A stretch of DNA of 64,000 bases from Wolfiporia cocos. Taxonomy: Eukaryota; Basidiomycota; Agaricomycetes; Polyporales; Phaeolaceae. The stretch spans positions 62,001-126,000 of the forward strand of contig JACCLO010000034.1 in NCBI GenBank assembly GCA_029448655.1, read 5' to 3'. The translations under genes were made by a program, and so were the position numbers. Positions 54,500 to 64,000 of the stretch are shown here, piece by piece (positions within the stretch are counted from its first letter, which is position 1; each line of letters starts with the position of its first letter). The notes beneath the pieces are model-generated. The model did not search any database, was not told the DNA's origin, and saw nothing but the letters and a program-made list of their open reading frames with translations.

Positions 54500-55990
54500 A
54501 GTAAGCGGCCCGTCTTGGGAGTCCGCACGCGAACTGATGGTTGTACCTGACATGCTAACGCCGGCTTTGCTTGCGAGCTGCAGCACATGGATGAGAGCTG
54601 TGGAGAAGCGATCTCAAACTAGGTGACATCGTGATGGATGATTGTCTCACTGTCAATGGCTGGCTTGTTCTCTAATCCGGCTTCAACGAGGCGGAATCCG
54701 GCCAACTTCACTGTACGGATAGCCGAACCGGTGATTGGGGATGGTACGGTGAGACACTCTCGGCATGATGAACTAGACTCACATGCAGCATTCACATTTC
54801 AAGTATCCTCATCATCCATATCGCGAGACAAGGCAGATGGATTCCACAGATTGACCCCTGCGGATCATATGTGGTAGTTGGAAGAAACCCAGAAATAGTG
54901 TGCCCACCTTCACGATCTAGGATATCCACTTGATGGATCCAATCCTTGTTCGACCGCAGGCGCTGCTGGGAGAAAGACTCGGAGAGATATGCCAGCTGGT
55001 ATAGTTCGGCGCATATAGAGACCCGACTGCTACGACTACTATCCCCGAGTTTCTGCTTGACGCTGATCAAAGCGTCTACACGAATGGAGGATGTTGCTGT
55101 AAATAAGATCCGTGCAATTGAGCGCATATAACGTACCCTCGATGGAACTGAAAGTATTTGATATGTCTGAAGACAGTTTGCGCTTGTTCGCCGATATTTC
55201 CAGTGAGTTATCCACATACAAGAAGAAGCCCAATGTCTACGATGCCAGCCACAGCGAGCTCCACGCGAGACTTTGACGCGCTCAGTCACGAAGTCGTGAC
55301 GTCGAGCTTATGTGACGCGGGGTGATGTTAGCGCGCGCACGCCGTGTGTCAGGCAGGGGAATTATTAATTCTATTTGAGTTACTAAGTGGTGCACACGTT
55401 TATCTGTCCGCATCAAGTCCGCAAACGCATCGCGTTCCATAATTTATCACTATGCCCAACGCCGCCGACACTTCACTTGTGGCTCCCGATGATGCTGTAG
55501 CAAGATGTACAACTGTAGGGAAATCTATATCCATCCATTCCAATCTCGATAATGATGACATTCACACGCCAACCTCCACAGGAAGCTCGGAGAGACGGCC
55601 TCTTCGCTGGCCTTTCCGCTGCATTGGCAGGTGGTTAGTAACTTCGCGTATACGCATGGTCCATTGCTGTACTATTCACCCTAGCCATTCTGGGCAACAA
55701 ACTATTCCGATTCAACAGGAACACCACAGTTGTGTGTGGCGTCGGTGAGCGTGCTGCAACGAGGCAGCGGTGGCTCGGATGCCGCTGGTGTCTGCGCACA
55801 GTGACGGGGGTGCTTTCTGGTTATTATTTCTACCAGGGATTTCTCGCATCTAATCTTGCTTGCCCACGTGCGGAGCAGGCCAAGATGCAACGGTCGGAGT
55901 CTGTGTTCGGCGAGGATCTGTCCACAAGCACCAAGTCAATGAATGTAATGTATTGTCATCGCAACAATTCCACAGCGGAGTATAATGCAC
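54500..55990. other. unassigned region with weak ORFs
   Basis: The minus strand at 54792-55289 has a 165-codon frame, part of which looks protein-like (AELYQLAYLSESFSQQ). The plus strand at 55452-55748 starts MPNAADTSL and may be a first exon; the following 55650-55720 encodes a short hydrophobic stretch in another frame (IAVLFTLAILGNKLF). Neither is recognised. Confidence 0.3.
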
Positions 55991-55997
55991 CGTCTTC

Positions 55998-56846
55998 TTG
56001 AAGCCCTTTCGCGCATCGAAGCCAGCGTTCGGCGCATGGATCACGCTGCCAGGTGCTTTGAAAGCGCGCACTGCTGCGCTCGCCTCGCCCCATCTCTCAT
56101 GGCTGCTCATTGATTGTGAGCATGGCATGACATCTCTTCAGCCAGGCGCTGCCGAATCCATCCAAACAATATCGGGGCTCGGAAGCTCGGCGCCCAGCAC
56201 TATTGTCAGAATACCTGCAACAGGGGCGTGTGCAGACGGTAGTGTCGGTGGCAAATCAAGTATGGGCTTGATGCCGGCGCCCGGGGAGTGCTGGTTCCAA
56301 TGGTATGTAGAACACGCTGGGCTAGTCGGTCGTGGTACATATACGTCAATCTGATAGGTATCAACCGCCGCTCAAGCCAAGTCGATCGTTGCTGCGGCGC
56401 GCTTCCCCCCAAGGGGTCCAGGTATCCGTGGATTCGGCAGTCCATTTACACAGAGCACATGGGGACTGATGGCGTCAGAATACCTCGCATCTGCGAACGA
56501 CTTGAGGCCGTACAGAGCATCGACGAGATCTTGAGTGTAGACGGTCTCGGTCAGTGACCGCACCATCAAAAGCTCAACTACGCACATTACTCACCGTAGT
56601 CACTATCGGCCGTCGGAATATAGATGGCGTTCTCATCACCTCTCACTCACTCACAACTATCCAGCGCCATCGCCAAATCTCCACCCTGATGTGGAAGTCA
56701 TCATCAGCTCCGCATCTGATCGCTCACTTATATGCGTAATCAGCGCCATGTACTGCACTCCGGGCACTCAATCGAACAAGCGTGCGCGGCAGAACGTCAC
56801 ATCAGACAGTGGGGCATTATTGAAGGCTCTTGCAGAGGATCTCTAG
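55998..56846 (+). pseudogene. HpcH/HpaI aldolase-like gene, decayed
   Basis: Members of this family cleave or form 4-hydroxy-2-oxo acids with a divalent metal. Readable pieces: FGAWITLPGALKARTAAL and LIDCEHGMTSLQP (metal/substrate region with the conserved DCEHG) from 55998, then YGLDAGARGVLVPMV after a short intron (ends near 56304), STAAQAKSIVAAARFPP to FGSPFTQSTWG (56360-56470). A deletion with frame change follows (EAVQSIDEILSVDG, about 56505-56548), and a last piece has YCTPGTQSNKRARQ and NVTSDSGALLKALAEDL ending at TAG 56844-56846. The missing middle block and frame changes mark it as a pseudogene. Confidence 0.7.
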
Positions 56847-57200
56847 CAGCAGCTGGGGAGATCATAGGCCAGAAGGACTTCGGGTATAACTAACAGTGTA
56901 CGACGTACGTGAAGTAGTCAATCCCTGATACAGGGACCACCTTCGCTTCGTCTGAAGCCCCTCTGCATTGACAGGGCTGATTTGAAGATCTTGCAAAGAC
57001 ACTGATGGAACAGTGCAGGGTCCAGGCATCGAACCCATAGGTCTTAGCAAGGTATAGCCAAGTGAGATATGCGAAGGTGTCATCGAAAACTTATTGCGCC
57101 GTACAATACAATGACGCTGCGACTAAGGGCGTATGTTACGGCGATCCCACCTTTTACCGATTCCGGCACGTTCTATACAATTTGCCAACGCAGGCACAGT
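56847..57200. other. no gene recognised
   Basis: Short spacer between two convergent decayed genes; nothing supportable. Confidence 0.3.
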
Positions 57201-57209
57201 CAACCATAT

Positions 57210-58369
57210 GATTGCAGAGTGAATAGAATATGGTTTACTTTGTTTTTTTGCCCGACTACATCTCAAGCAAAGAAGACTGCAGTTTGAGCATGCATGCGGG
57301 GAGACATCAGGGTGACACAAACTCACAGGTTTGTGGGACCCTGGCTACAGGGGAGTCCCTAGACGTCCTACAAGGCGGTGTGCTAACCGCAAGGCAGCCA
57401 GTCGGCTGTATCCCCAAGGGGGAACTCCTAAGGCGACCAAGAGGGAAGACACACAGACAAGCAAGTCGTGGAGGGCCCCCGGGGCAGAGACGCACACAAA
57501 CGCAGATGAGAAAGGAGCCTAAGCTCAGTTGTCGAGAATCCTAAAGATGGGGAAGTAAGTCCCCATCTTGTCGTACTTATACATGGGGAGCTGACCAGTA
57601 ATGGTCGCCCTAAAGTCGCGGCCTGTGCGCAGTAACTAAGAGGGCACATGTTAATGTAAGCTACCTGTAACGACATGTGACGGTGTGACCCTAACGTGAG
57701 TACCTAAGGCGCGCGCTACCCTACAGCGCTAACCTACAGTCATATGATCTAGACGGAGTCCTGGATAGACGCGGAGGTGGCTGAGGATCATGGAAGCACG
57801 CGCGCACCTAGCGGCGCCTATAATACCTACAGCGAGGGATGTTACGTATCCTCTAAGGAAAGTTTGTGACACTGGTCCCCTACAGTCACGCCGCGTTGCA
57901 GCGCATTGGGCGCATGGGGGGTCATAAACCACCTCTTCGAGTTTCTTTCGCGGTGCCGAGCGACTAGTCCTGCGCTCAGCGGTGGTTATACCCTGACTGG
58001 TGGTGGCTTCGATCGGTGGGGGCTGTGCAGGGGTATCCGGCACTGTGCCGTTTGATGATTTCATCCGAGCAAACGCATCATCCCAAACAGACACGTAGTC
58101 GTGATAGAGGTCCAGTGTGCCGAAAGGAGATAGAAGGGGCGCTTTAAAGTGAAGCGAGTCGTAGAGATTCTTTGACAGCCTGTTAGCGCAACACAGGTTT
58201 CCAGGTAGTGAGAGCGCACCTTGCAATGATCGAGTCGTTGCACCCAATCACAAAGCTCCTCTTGGTCAGCGGCCGCGCATGGCGGGCACTGCAGCAGCTG
58301 TTTGACTTCGCGAATAAGCTTTAGAGACTCCAGGTGAACTGTGACTCCAGATATGTATCCCGGATCCAT
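57210..58369 (-). pseudogene. Cys-rich hypothetical gene split by an LTR
   Basis: The minus-strand ATG at 58369 starts MDPGYISGVTVHLESLK. A possible intron (GTGCGC...AACAG, about 58220-58185) leads to LYDSLHFKAPLLSPFGTLD and then a Cys cluster PPCAQCAATRRDCRGP ending at the LTR boundary (57872). On the other side of the LTR, 57312-57230 continues with PHACSNCSLLCLRCSRAKK and a stop. Joined, the two halves give a paired-cysteine region of a kind common in lineage-specific agaricomycete proteins, possibly DNA-binding. The LTR insertion should prevent a normal product. I know no function. Confidence 0.5.
57313..57871 (-). repeat. LTR (559 bp) inside a Cys-rich gene
   Basis: TGACACAA...TTTGTGACA on the plus strand. 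Flanks caggg and ctggt do not match, so the duplication is mutated or lost. Interior contains 'aagatggggaagtaagtccccatctt', a near-perfect hairpin also found in the LTRs at 61237 and 62361. Confidence 0.75.
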
Positions 58370-58756
58370 TTCGGTGTGGCGACCTCTTCGTTATCGTTAT
58401 CACTGATACGAGTGTTAGCTGAAGGGTAGTTAATCCTGCTACATGATGGCAGGGTCTTACACTTGAGTTTATAATGTCCCGTCGTCACGAGAGAACGAGA
58501 GCGAGAGATCAGGGACTTCGAGTTTGCATGGCCTTTTCGAACTCCGCTGTGGCTGACTGCGGATGGGCGCTTAGCGTGCGCCCCGTCCTCGAGCAGCCCT
58601 CCTCCCCCGCCCTGCCCCCTCTCTCCTCCCAGTCTCTATTGGATGGAATAGGTGCAAGCTTCACTAGCAGGTGCCACCACTAGGACCTGGATTGTTGAAG
58701 CAAGCGTCGGGATCGCGTGAAAGAGAGCGAACGAAGTGAGCGGTGCAAGAAACAAC
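58370..58756. other. no gene; contains a dispersed repeat
   Basis: 58523-58585 resembles 60683-60751 ('tttgcatg-ccttttc', 'ctgtggctg', 'gatgggcgcttagc'). Otherwise nothing seen. Confidence 0.4.
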
Positions 58757-59615
58757 TAGTGATGTGCCAGGCCCAGCTTTGGGCCATGAGCCGGGCCGGG
58801 CCAAGCTGGGCTTTACAGCATGGCTTGAGATGGCCCAGGGCCTGGCCTGAGATACAGGCCAGGCCGGGCCAAGCTGTTGAGCCCCGGCCTAGGGATCTTA
58901 ATGGCTACAATATCTGGCAGGCACAATATAAGCCCATACAGGCCAGTTATATGCTCAACTCAATCATTGTGCACCTATCTTGTTTATTTAAAACTACAGA
59001 AAAGTCAAGTCCTCAACATTGAAGCCTGCCGCTCACTTTCGGGTGCCTATATGATTCCCCATATGGCAGGCACGCTACTGAATGCTGCACTGGTGAGTGA
59101 TTATTTCACACTTAATCCTACTATAGATTGGAGGTGTCACGGAATATCTGGGGTTGGAATCCCAGGTGGCACATATAATACCAGAAAGGCCAACCATGCC
59201 AAGTATTAAGCCAAATACTCAACGGTGCAATATAAGTGCCTAGCGTGGGAATATGAACTACACATATAGCGTGTCCTGCCTATAACAGCTGAGCTGTTAT
59301 AGTGGCCCTTTTGGCTAAGGGGTGTTAGACGTATGTCTCCACAGACACTGGTCTGGGACTGCCAGTTAAATCTGTGACAGGAGGATTCAAGGTTCTATTT
59401 CATCTGGGAAAGGTTTGGCAAAGGTGAATCTCAAGCTCTGAAGCTAAAGTGATGATTATCTTAGCAGTAGTAGGCCATGGTCGAGCCGGGGCCTAGGCTG
59501 GGCCAAGCCGTGAGCCGTCAATGAGGGCCCAGCCTGAGGTTTTGAAAAGCTGTGGGCTGTCCAAGCCAGGCCAAAGCCAGGGCTTTTGAGCCAGGCTGGG
59601 CCTGGCACATCACTA
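58757..59615. mobile_element. hAT-like MITE, copy 3, interrupted by a small solo LTR
   Basis: TAGTGATGTGCC...GGCACATCACTA with perfect 8-bp duplication gaaacaac (58749-58756, 59616-59623). Without the nested LTR it is about 609 bp and very close to copy 2. Confidence 0.92.
59135..59379 (+). repeat. Solo LTR (245 bp), TRIM-related, nested in MITE copy 3
   Basis: TGTCACGG...TCTGTGACA with perfect duplication ggagg (59130-59134, 59380-59384). The middle portion ('gcgtgggaatatgaact', 'gagctgttat', 'gcccttttgg') matches the TRIM LTR at 14975. Confidence 0.88.
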
Positions 59616-59623
59616 GAAACAAC

Positions 59624-59959
59624 AATGTTGGACAGTGGTTTGTCTCATCCTTGGGGCGGGGAGGCAAACATGCAAAGCATGTACAGCCTAAATTCTACAA
59701 TAATAAGGGGTACCCTTATCTCTAAGGCACATCTTTCTGACTTGTTCAAGTATGCTAGTGTCACTGCATGGTATACCCAGCCGGCAATCGGATACGCACT
59801 TGCCTGGATGTTCCAACACTGGATTGCCACAGTGAATTTATCATGCCCAGGTGCTTGCCTGCATCATATTGCACCTGCATATAGCTCAGCTAAAACAATC
59901 CTCATGAAGTGATGCTATCATTTGTATGATTGTATTGTACATTGTACTGAAATGCTGTG
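59624..59959. other. unassigned ORF region
   Basis: The plus strand at 59624-59912 is open and encodes a hydrophobic/aromatic stretch (LFKYASVTAWYTQPAIGYAL) without recognised domain. It could be a remnant of a gene cut by flanking insertions. Confidence 0.25.
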
Positions 59960-60427
59960 TGACACAAACTTGACTGGCATACCTCTATCCCTGTCCTACC
60001 CCTATAAGTACTAAGACCCAGGGTACAACGCCGAGTTGTTGAGACAAGGCGAGGCGGAGTCAGGCAGCATGCTGTAGTGATCAAGAGAGGAGGGCTATCA
60101 CCCATACATCGAGAAGAACAAGTCTGAGGTGTAACCCTCAGATGACGTAGTATATATACATGTAGAGATGGCGTAACTACTGAGTCGCGGCCCACCCTAA
60201 AGGGGGCCATGCACGACGTCGCGATCGTCATGCCATAAGGTGTCATCTACAACTACATCATGTGAGCGGCCCGGCGGGGAGGACGGTCCGCAATCCCTAA
60301 TCAACGACTCCTTATCTAATCTCCATGTCACGTGACTTCCTGTGCATCAGTCAATGCGTTCGACCCACGCAGAGGGCAAATCCTGAGTAAATGCCCAGCC
60401 AGGTGCCTAGCCTCAAAATTTGTGACA
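59960..60427 (-). repeat. Solo LTR (468 bp)
   Basis: TGACACAA...TTTGTGACA with perfect duplication ctgtg (59955-59959, 60428-60432). Confidence 0.88.
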
Positions 60428-61236
60428 CTGTGAGACTGAGTGCACTGCCTTGTGTCCGACCTCACCTCTGCCCCCACCTCCACCCAGCACTGGAAACAAG
60501 ATTAAGTGTGCCTGGGCACTGCACAGGATAGTGTCTGAGACATCTCCTTGACCTTCTCTGCCGTCTCCGCCCCCACACCACAGCCATTCTTGGTCCCATT
60601 GGGCAGCAAGGGTAAGGGCCACACCCACAAGTGCACCTTGACATCCAATATGAGCCAGACTTGAGGTTAATGTCCCAGCAAGTTTGCATGACCTTTTCAT
60701 ATTCCACTGTGGCTGGTGCACCGACACTGCAGATGGGCGCTTAGCATGCACCATGCCGACCTTTAACTGAAAGTAATAGAGCGATAATTGTTCTCACGCT
60801 CAGAGTATTTTCTCACATTTAGATAAAAATTATAAGTGATGAATCAGCAGGAAATTGTAAGCAGGCAAGACTTGTGGCAACATTAGCCAGTGACCTCCTT
60901 CCATCCTGCATGCCTGCATACATTACCCATGATGTCTAAGACCTGCCTAGAAGGCCATGCAAAAAAGCTGAGAGTGCATGTACAAGGAAAATGAACAAAG
61001 ACACACAAAGTGGAAGGCTCTCAATGATGAGGAAGATGATGAAGCTGAGACTGATGTTATGTTGTTGAAGGAGTTTATGGAGACAGTGATGGGTAAGATT
61101 GTAGGGCCATTTGAGCTCAAGGCCCAGATCAACATTGGAGATGATGATCTTCAACTTGATGATCAGGAGCATGCATGCTGATACAGATGTACCATCTGTG
61201 GGACTGGCCCATAGCCAGGGAATATCTCCAATAGAC
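60428..61236. other. mostly non-coding; one acidic ORF
   Basis: The plus strand at 60978-61181 (67 codons) is acidic (DEEDDEAETDVMLLKEFM, GDDDLQLDDQEHAC) and may be a transposase tail. 60683-60751 is the partner of the dispersed repeat at 58523. Confidence 0.35.
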
Positions 61237-61773
61237 TGACACAGACTCACAAATGTCTGTGGGACTGGCCCTGCTGGGAACCCTACACACCTATCGAGGT
61301 GCCACCCAAGTTATGCAGGGTTAAACAGAGTCACCTTATGCCTACGAAGGCAAGCCCCCAGATGAGCGAGTAGAGAACTCAGTAGTATGACTGGTGCAGA
61401 CCCACAGCAAGATGCAAGAGAGGGGCCTAAGCCCATTGCTGAAAATCCAAAAGATGGGGATAAGCCCCATCTGTCATCTACTTAAGTACATGACAGGAGC
61501 ATATGTAGGGATGCCCTAAAGTACAGGCCTGTGCGCCGTAACTAAGGGTGACTGTAATGCTACATGTGACTACAGTGGTGACCATGAACGTGAGTACCTG
61601 ATACGTGTGCTGCCTGACTAGCACTAATCTACTGGGTCAGGTGATTCTACTGGCATCAAGGGATGATGTGAAGTAACTAAGCAGAGAGGGGCACGCGTGC
61701 ACATAGCAGTGCCCATACTGTGATAGCGAGGAGTGAATTGTCCTAGGAATGCCCCTCTGGGCATTCTGTGACA
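61237..61773 (-). repeat. Solo LTR (537 bp)
   Basis: TGACACAG...TCTGTGACA with perfect duplication tagac (61232-61236, 61774-61778). Contains the 'gatggggataagccccatct' hairpin. Confidence 0.88.
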
Positions 61774-61778
61774 TAGAC

Positions 61779-62228
61779 CATGACAGGTCCCAGGCCCCAT
61801 GGCGTCAAGGGAAGGCAGGGCAACGAGCAGTCTTGTTGGCAGTATGGCGGGTTGGCAAGGTCTGACATCCCCAGACTAGCATGTCGTGAACTAAGAGCAG
61901 AGTGGCAGCCCAGTAGACAGCATGAAAGAGGGTGTCATTACCCTAATGTCAAGAATGCTAGACATGAGGATGTAAGTCCTCATGCCAGTGCATAAGTACA
62001 TGTGGGTGCACCAGTACCTAAGAGCTTGCCCAAAAGCCCCAGAGTCCATGCACGTAAACGTAAGCATAGGGGTAAGCATAGATGACAAGGCACCAGTAAT
62101 GGTGCTGAGTCATGTGGCATAGGGATAGAGATGCCAGTAATGGCGCTCTGGCAATGACCACCTGACCCCGTAGATAGGCACTCCGGGGTAGTGCGCACCC
62201 ATGCATCACTCACATTATGGTCACTCCC
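61779..62228 (-). repeat. degenerate LTR-derived sequence
   Basis: Starts tgacaggtccc on the plus strand and has the layout of the neighbouring LTRs ('agactagcatg', 'agtagacagcatg', 'gatgtaagtcctcat', 'taagtacatgtgg'). Ends not defined. Confidence 0.45.
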
Positions 62229-63161
62229 TGTCACTACAGTAGTTACATGCTCGCTTACATACTCTCTTACCTCAGCCGTTAGGATGGTGCTGCACACAGG
62301 CCAGCACTTAAGGGTAGACATGTTGCGCTCCCATGTACATACTTAAAGGGTAGAGAGATGTGACACAGACTTACATAGGTCTGTGGGACCAGCCCTGCCG
62401 GGGAATCCAACACATCCACAAGGGTACCATCAGAGGAATGCAGTGGTGACCAGGGTGACCTCATTGCTGAGGTGGCGACATGTGTTGCCAATGGTGCATC
62501 CCAGATGAGCAAGTGAATAACTCAGCAGTAAGACTGGTGTGCACCCTCAGACAGTATGAAGAAAGGGGCATAGCCCAACATCGAGAATCTAAAGGATGAG
62601 GTTGTAAGACCTCATCCCGGTGTATTTATGTACATGGATCAGTATGCTATGACTACCTTAATGTAATGGCCTGTGTGCCATAACTAAGGGATCATGTGCT
62701 ACCATGACCATATGATGTACATACTGTGATGTTATAATGCGGGTGACGGAATGTGTGCCCATCATAGGCACTATCTACCAGGTAACGTGATGTACTATGT
62801 GAGATGGTTGACGTGGAGGTAACTAGAGGTATGAGGAGACCGTGCGCTCAGTGGAACCCCAAGAGACCTAAAGCGAGGGATGTAGGGTCAATATCTTGTG
62901 GTATAAAACCGTGACAAGATGGGGCTTACTCCCCATCTCTAAGATTCTTGATGTCTGGGCTGTAGCCCCTCTCTCACCACCTCATCTGTGTGTGTGCCAG
63001 TCTGCCTGGGTCTCTCCCTCCTCACCTTGCCCGTCTGGGTGGTACCTTAGCCAAGGGCCTTGCCTGCATACCCATTGGCTTAGGATGTGCACTGATGCAC
63101 TGGCTTTGGGGGATTGTCCCCGGCCTGTGGGCCGGTCCCACAGACTGGTGAGTCTGTGTCA
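62229..63161 (+). repeat. LTR in plus orientation, interrupted by the LTR at 62361
   Basis: The right end (gtgagtctgtgtca, 63148-63161) is a canonical 3' LTR end. 'agatggggcttactccccatct' is split at agatg by the nested LTR. The proposed left end TGTCACTAC at 62229 is weak (flanks ctccc and ctctg match at only three bases). Confidence 0.5.
62361..62916 (-). repeat. Solo LTR (556 bp) nested in another LTR
   Basis: TGACACAG...CCGTGACA with perfect duplication agatg (62356-62360, 62917-62921). Insertion in the hairpin of the older plus-oriented LTR. Confidence 0.88.
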
Positions 63162-63320
63162 CTCTGCTAGATGTGCAAGCTGAGCCCAGCACTCAGGCAG
63201 TTGCCTTCTAAGTCACAGATTTTATTGAGGAGTGGGCCTCCAATACACAGGAGCTTGCAATGGATTCAACATGTGTGTGTGCTATGCAAGCTTGCTACGT
63301 AAGTAAATTACTGAGATTGA

Positions 63321-64000
63321 ATCTGTCTAGGGAACACAAACAGGACCAATTTTGGACTGTTTGGTGCAGTTGCAGATGCACATGGGTTGGGTATTCCACT
63401 TGTGTTCTTACTGATATCGACAAACAAGGAAGCCGATAAGGGTGTCAAGCAAGTTGTGCTTGAGAGATTTCTTGGTGAGCTGAAGGACCTTGGTGTCAAC
63501 CCAGAATATACATTATCAGACAAGGATTGGTCAGAAATCAATGCAATGAGGAACACATGGCCACAGGCAAAACATCAGCTATGTTTCTGGCATGCACTCC
63601 ATGCAGTGAAACAGTGCTTAGCAAAGAACAAGGAGACACCTGCATTCTATGATGTCAATGAAGCTTGCCATGAGTTCTCTTACATCAAAGCTAACTTCAT
63701 ACCATACCTGCAACAGACAGGCTCAGTCGTTTGTTTATTTCCAACATTGTGGAATGGGACTTTATTCTCATTAATTCATATTATATGTACTAGCTACCTG
63801 CCCCTCCTGTGAAGCCTCTCCATCGCATCCGGCTTCTCATTGATGGGTATCCATCTGTCATCACCTGTCACTGCCCCCACTTAGACTCAAGCCCATCCCG
63901 GCAGGCCATCCTGCTGTGAAGAGTGAAACCGAAGATGCCAAAGACTTTGACATTGAACACCTGAGTGGCCAGGGCATACTCCCACCTGATCTACATGCAG
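63321..64000 (+). pseudogene. MULE-type transposase domain, partial
   Basis: The plus-strand frame from 63321 encodes LFGAVADAHGLGIPLVF, LLISTNKEADKGVKQ, TLSDKDWSEINAMRNTWP and the characteristic AKHQLCFWHALHAVKQCLAKNK, matching the catalytic-domain pattern of Mutator-like transposases common in agaricomycetes (an Asp in SDKDW and the C-x2-H of CFWH). After about 63720 the frame becomes hydrophobic and stops at 63812. A second protein-like frame (IPAGHPAVKSETEDA, IEHLSGQGILPPD) runs from about 63880 to the window end and may be the continuation after an intron or frameshift. The N-terminal domain is missing upstream, where an LTR ends at 63161. Confidence 0.65.

Overview
The window is nuclear DNA from a filamentous basidiomycete fungus, most likely an agaricomycete. 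The evidence is a host gene with about 26 exons and roughly 45-60 bp introns (MSH4), fungal-type adenylate-forming and AlkB-like gene remnants, a fungal-type orphan kinase, and chromodomain Ty3/gypsy elements. About two thirds of the sequence is transposon-derived. No bacterial, phage or CRISPR feature is visible.

Layout. 1-3165: the right end of a Ty3/gypsy element C (minus strand) sits inside an LTR fragment, which itself sits inside the 3' LTR of element A. 3166-14974: element A (minus strand; gag end, protease, RT, RNase H, integrase, chromodomain, dUTPase), split by a solo LTR (5614-6504) and by a complete 6.05-kb non-coding LTR element B (6593-12645). 14975-21768: a 920-bp miniature LTR element (TRIM), LTR fragments and two copies of a hAT-like MITE. 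21817-30263: element E, a near-complete 8.45-kb chromovirus with a dUTPase between protease and RT and an extra zinc-knuckle ORF after the chromodomain. 31523-33832: a kinase gene broken by a solo LTR. 33.8-42 kb: several minus-strand multi-exon host genes I cannot name. 42569-46316: MSH4. 46.9-50.3 kb: fragmentary AlkB-like and Lunapark-like sequence. 52.7-56.9 kb: decayed adenylation-domain and HpcH/HpaI aldolase genes. 57.1-63.2 kb: a pile-up of solo LTRs, one splitting a Cys-rich gene, plus a third MITE. 63.3-64 kb: a MULE-type transposase fragment.

How the parts relate. Elements B, C, E and the TRIM all carry, directly after the 5' LTR, an 11-12 nt sequence exactly complementary to a site in their own LTR. 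Where a TATA box is clear (B, C, E) that site lies 33-35 nt downstream of it. This is the signature of Tf1-type self-priming, and the pairs differ between families while keeping complementarity. B has no protein genes but shares about 0.9 kb of leader with C, and its polypurine tract/LTR junction matches those of A and the TRIM, so it is probably mobilised in trans. dUTPase domains occur in two positions in two lineages (after the chromodomain in A, between protease and RT in E).

All calls come from reading the sequence by eye. Exon models are inferred from splice consensus and family knowledge, and no database search was run.
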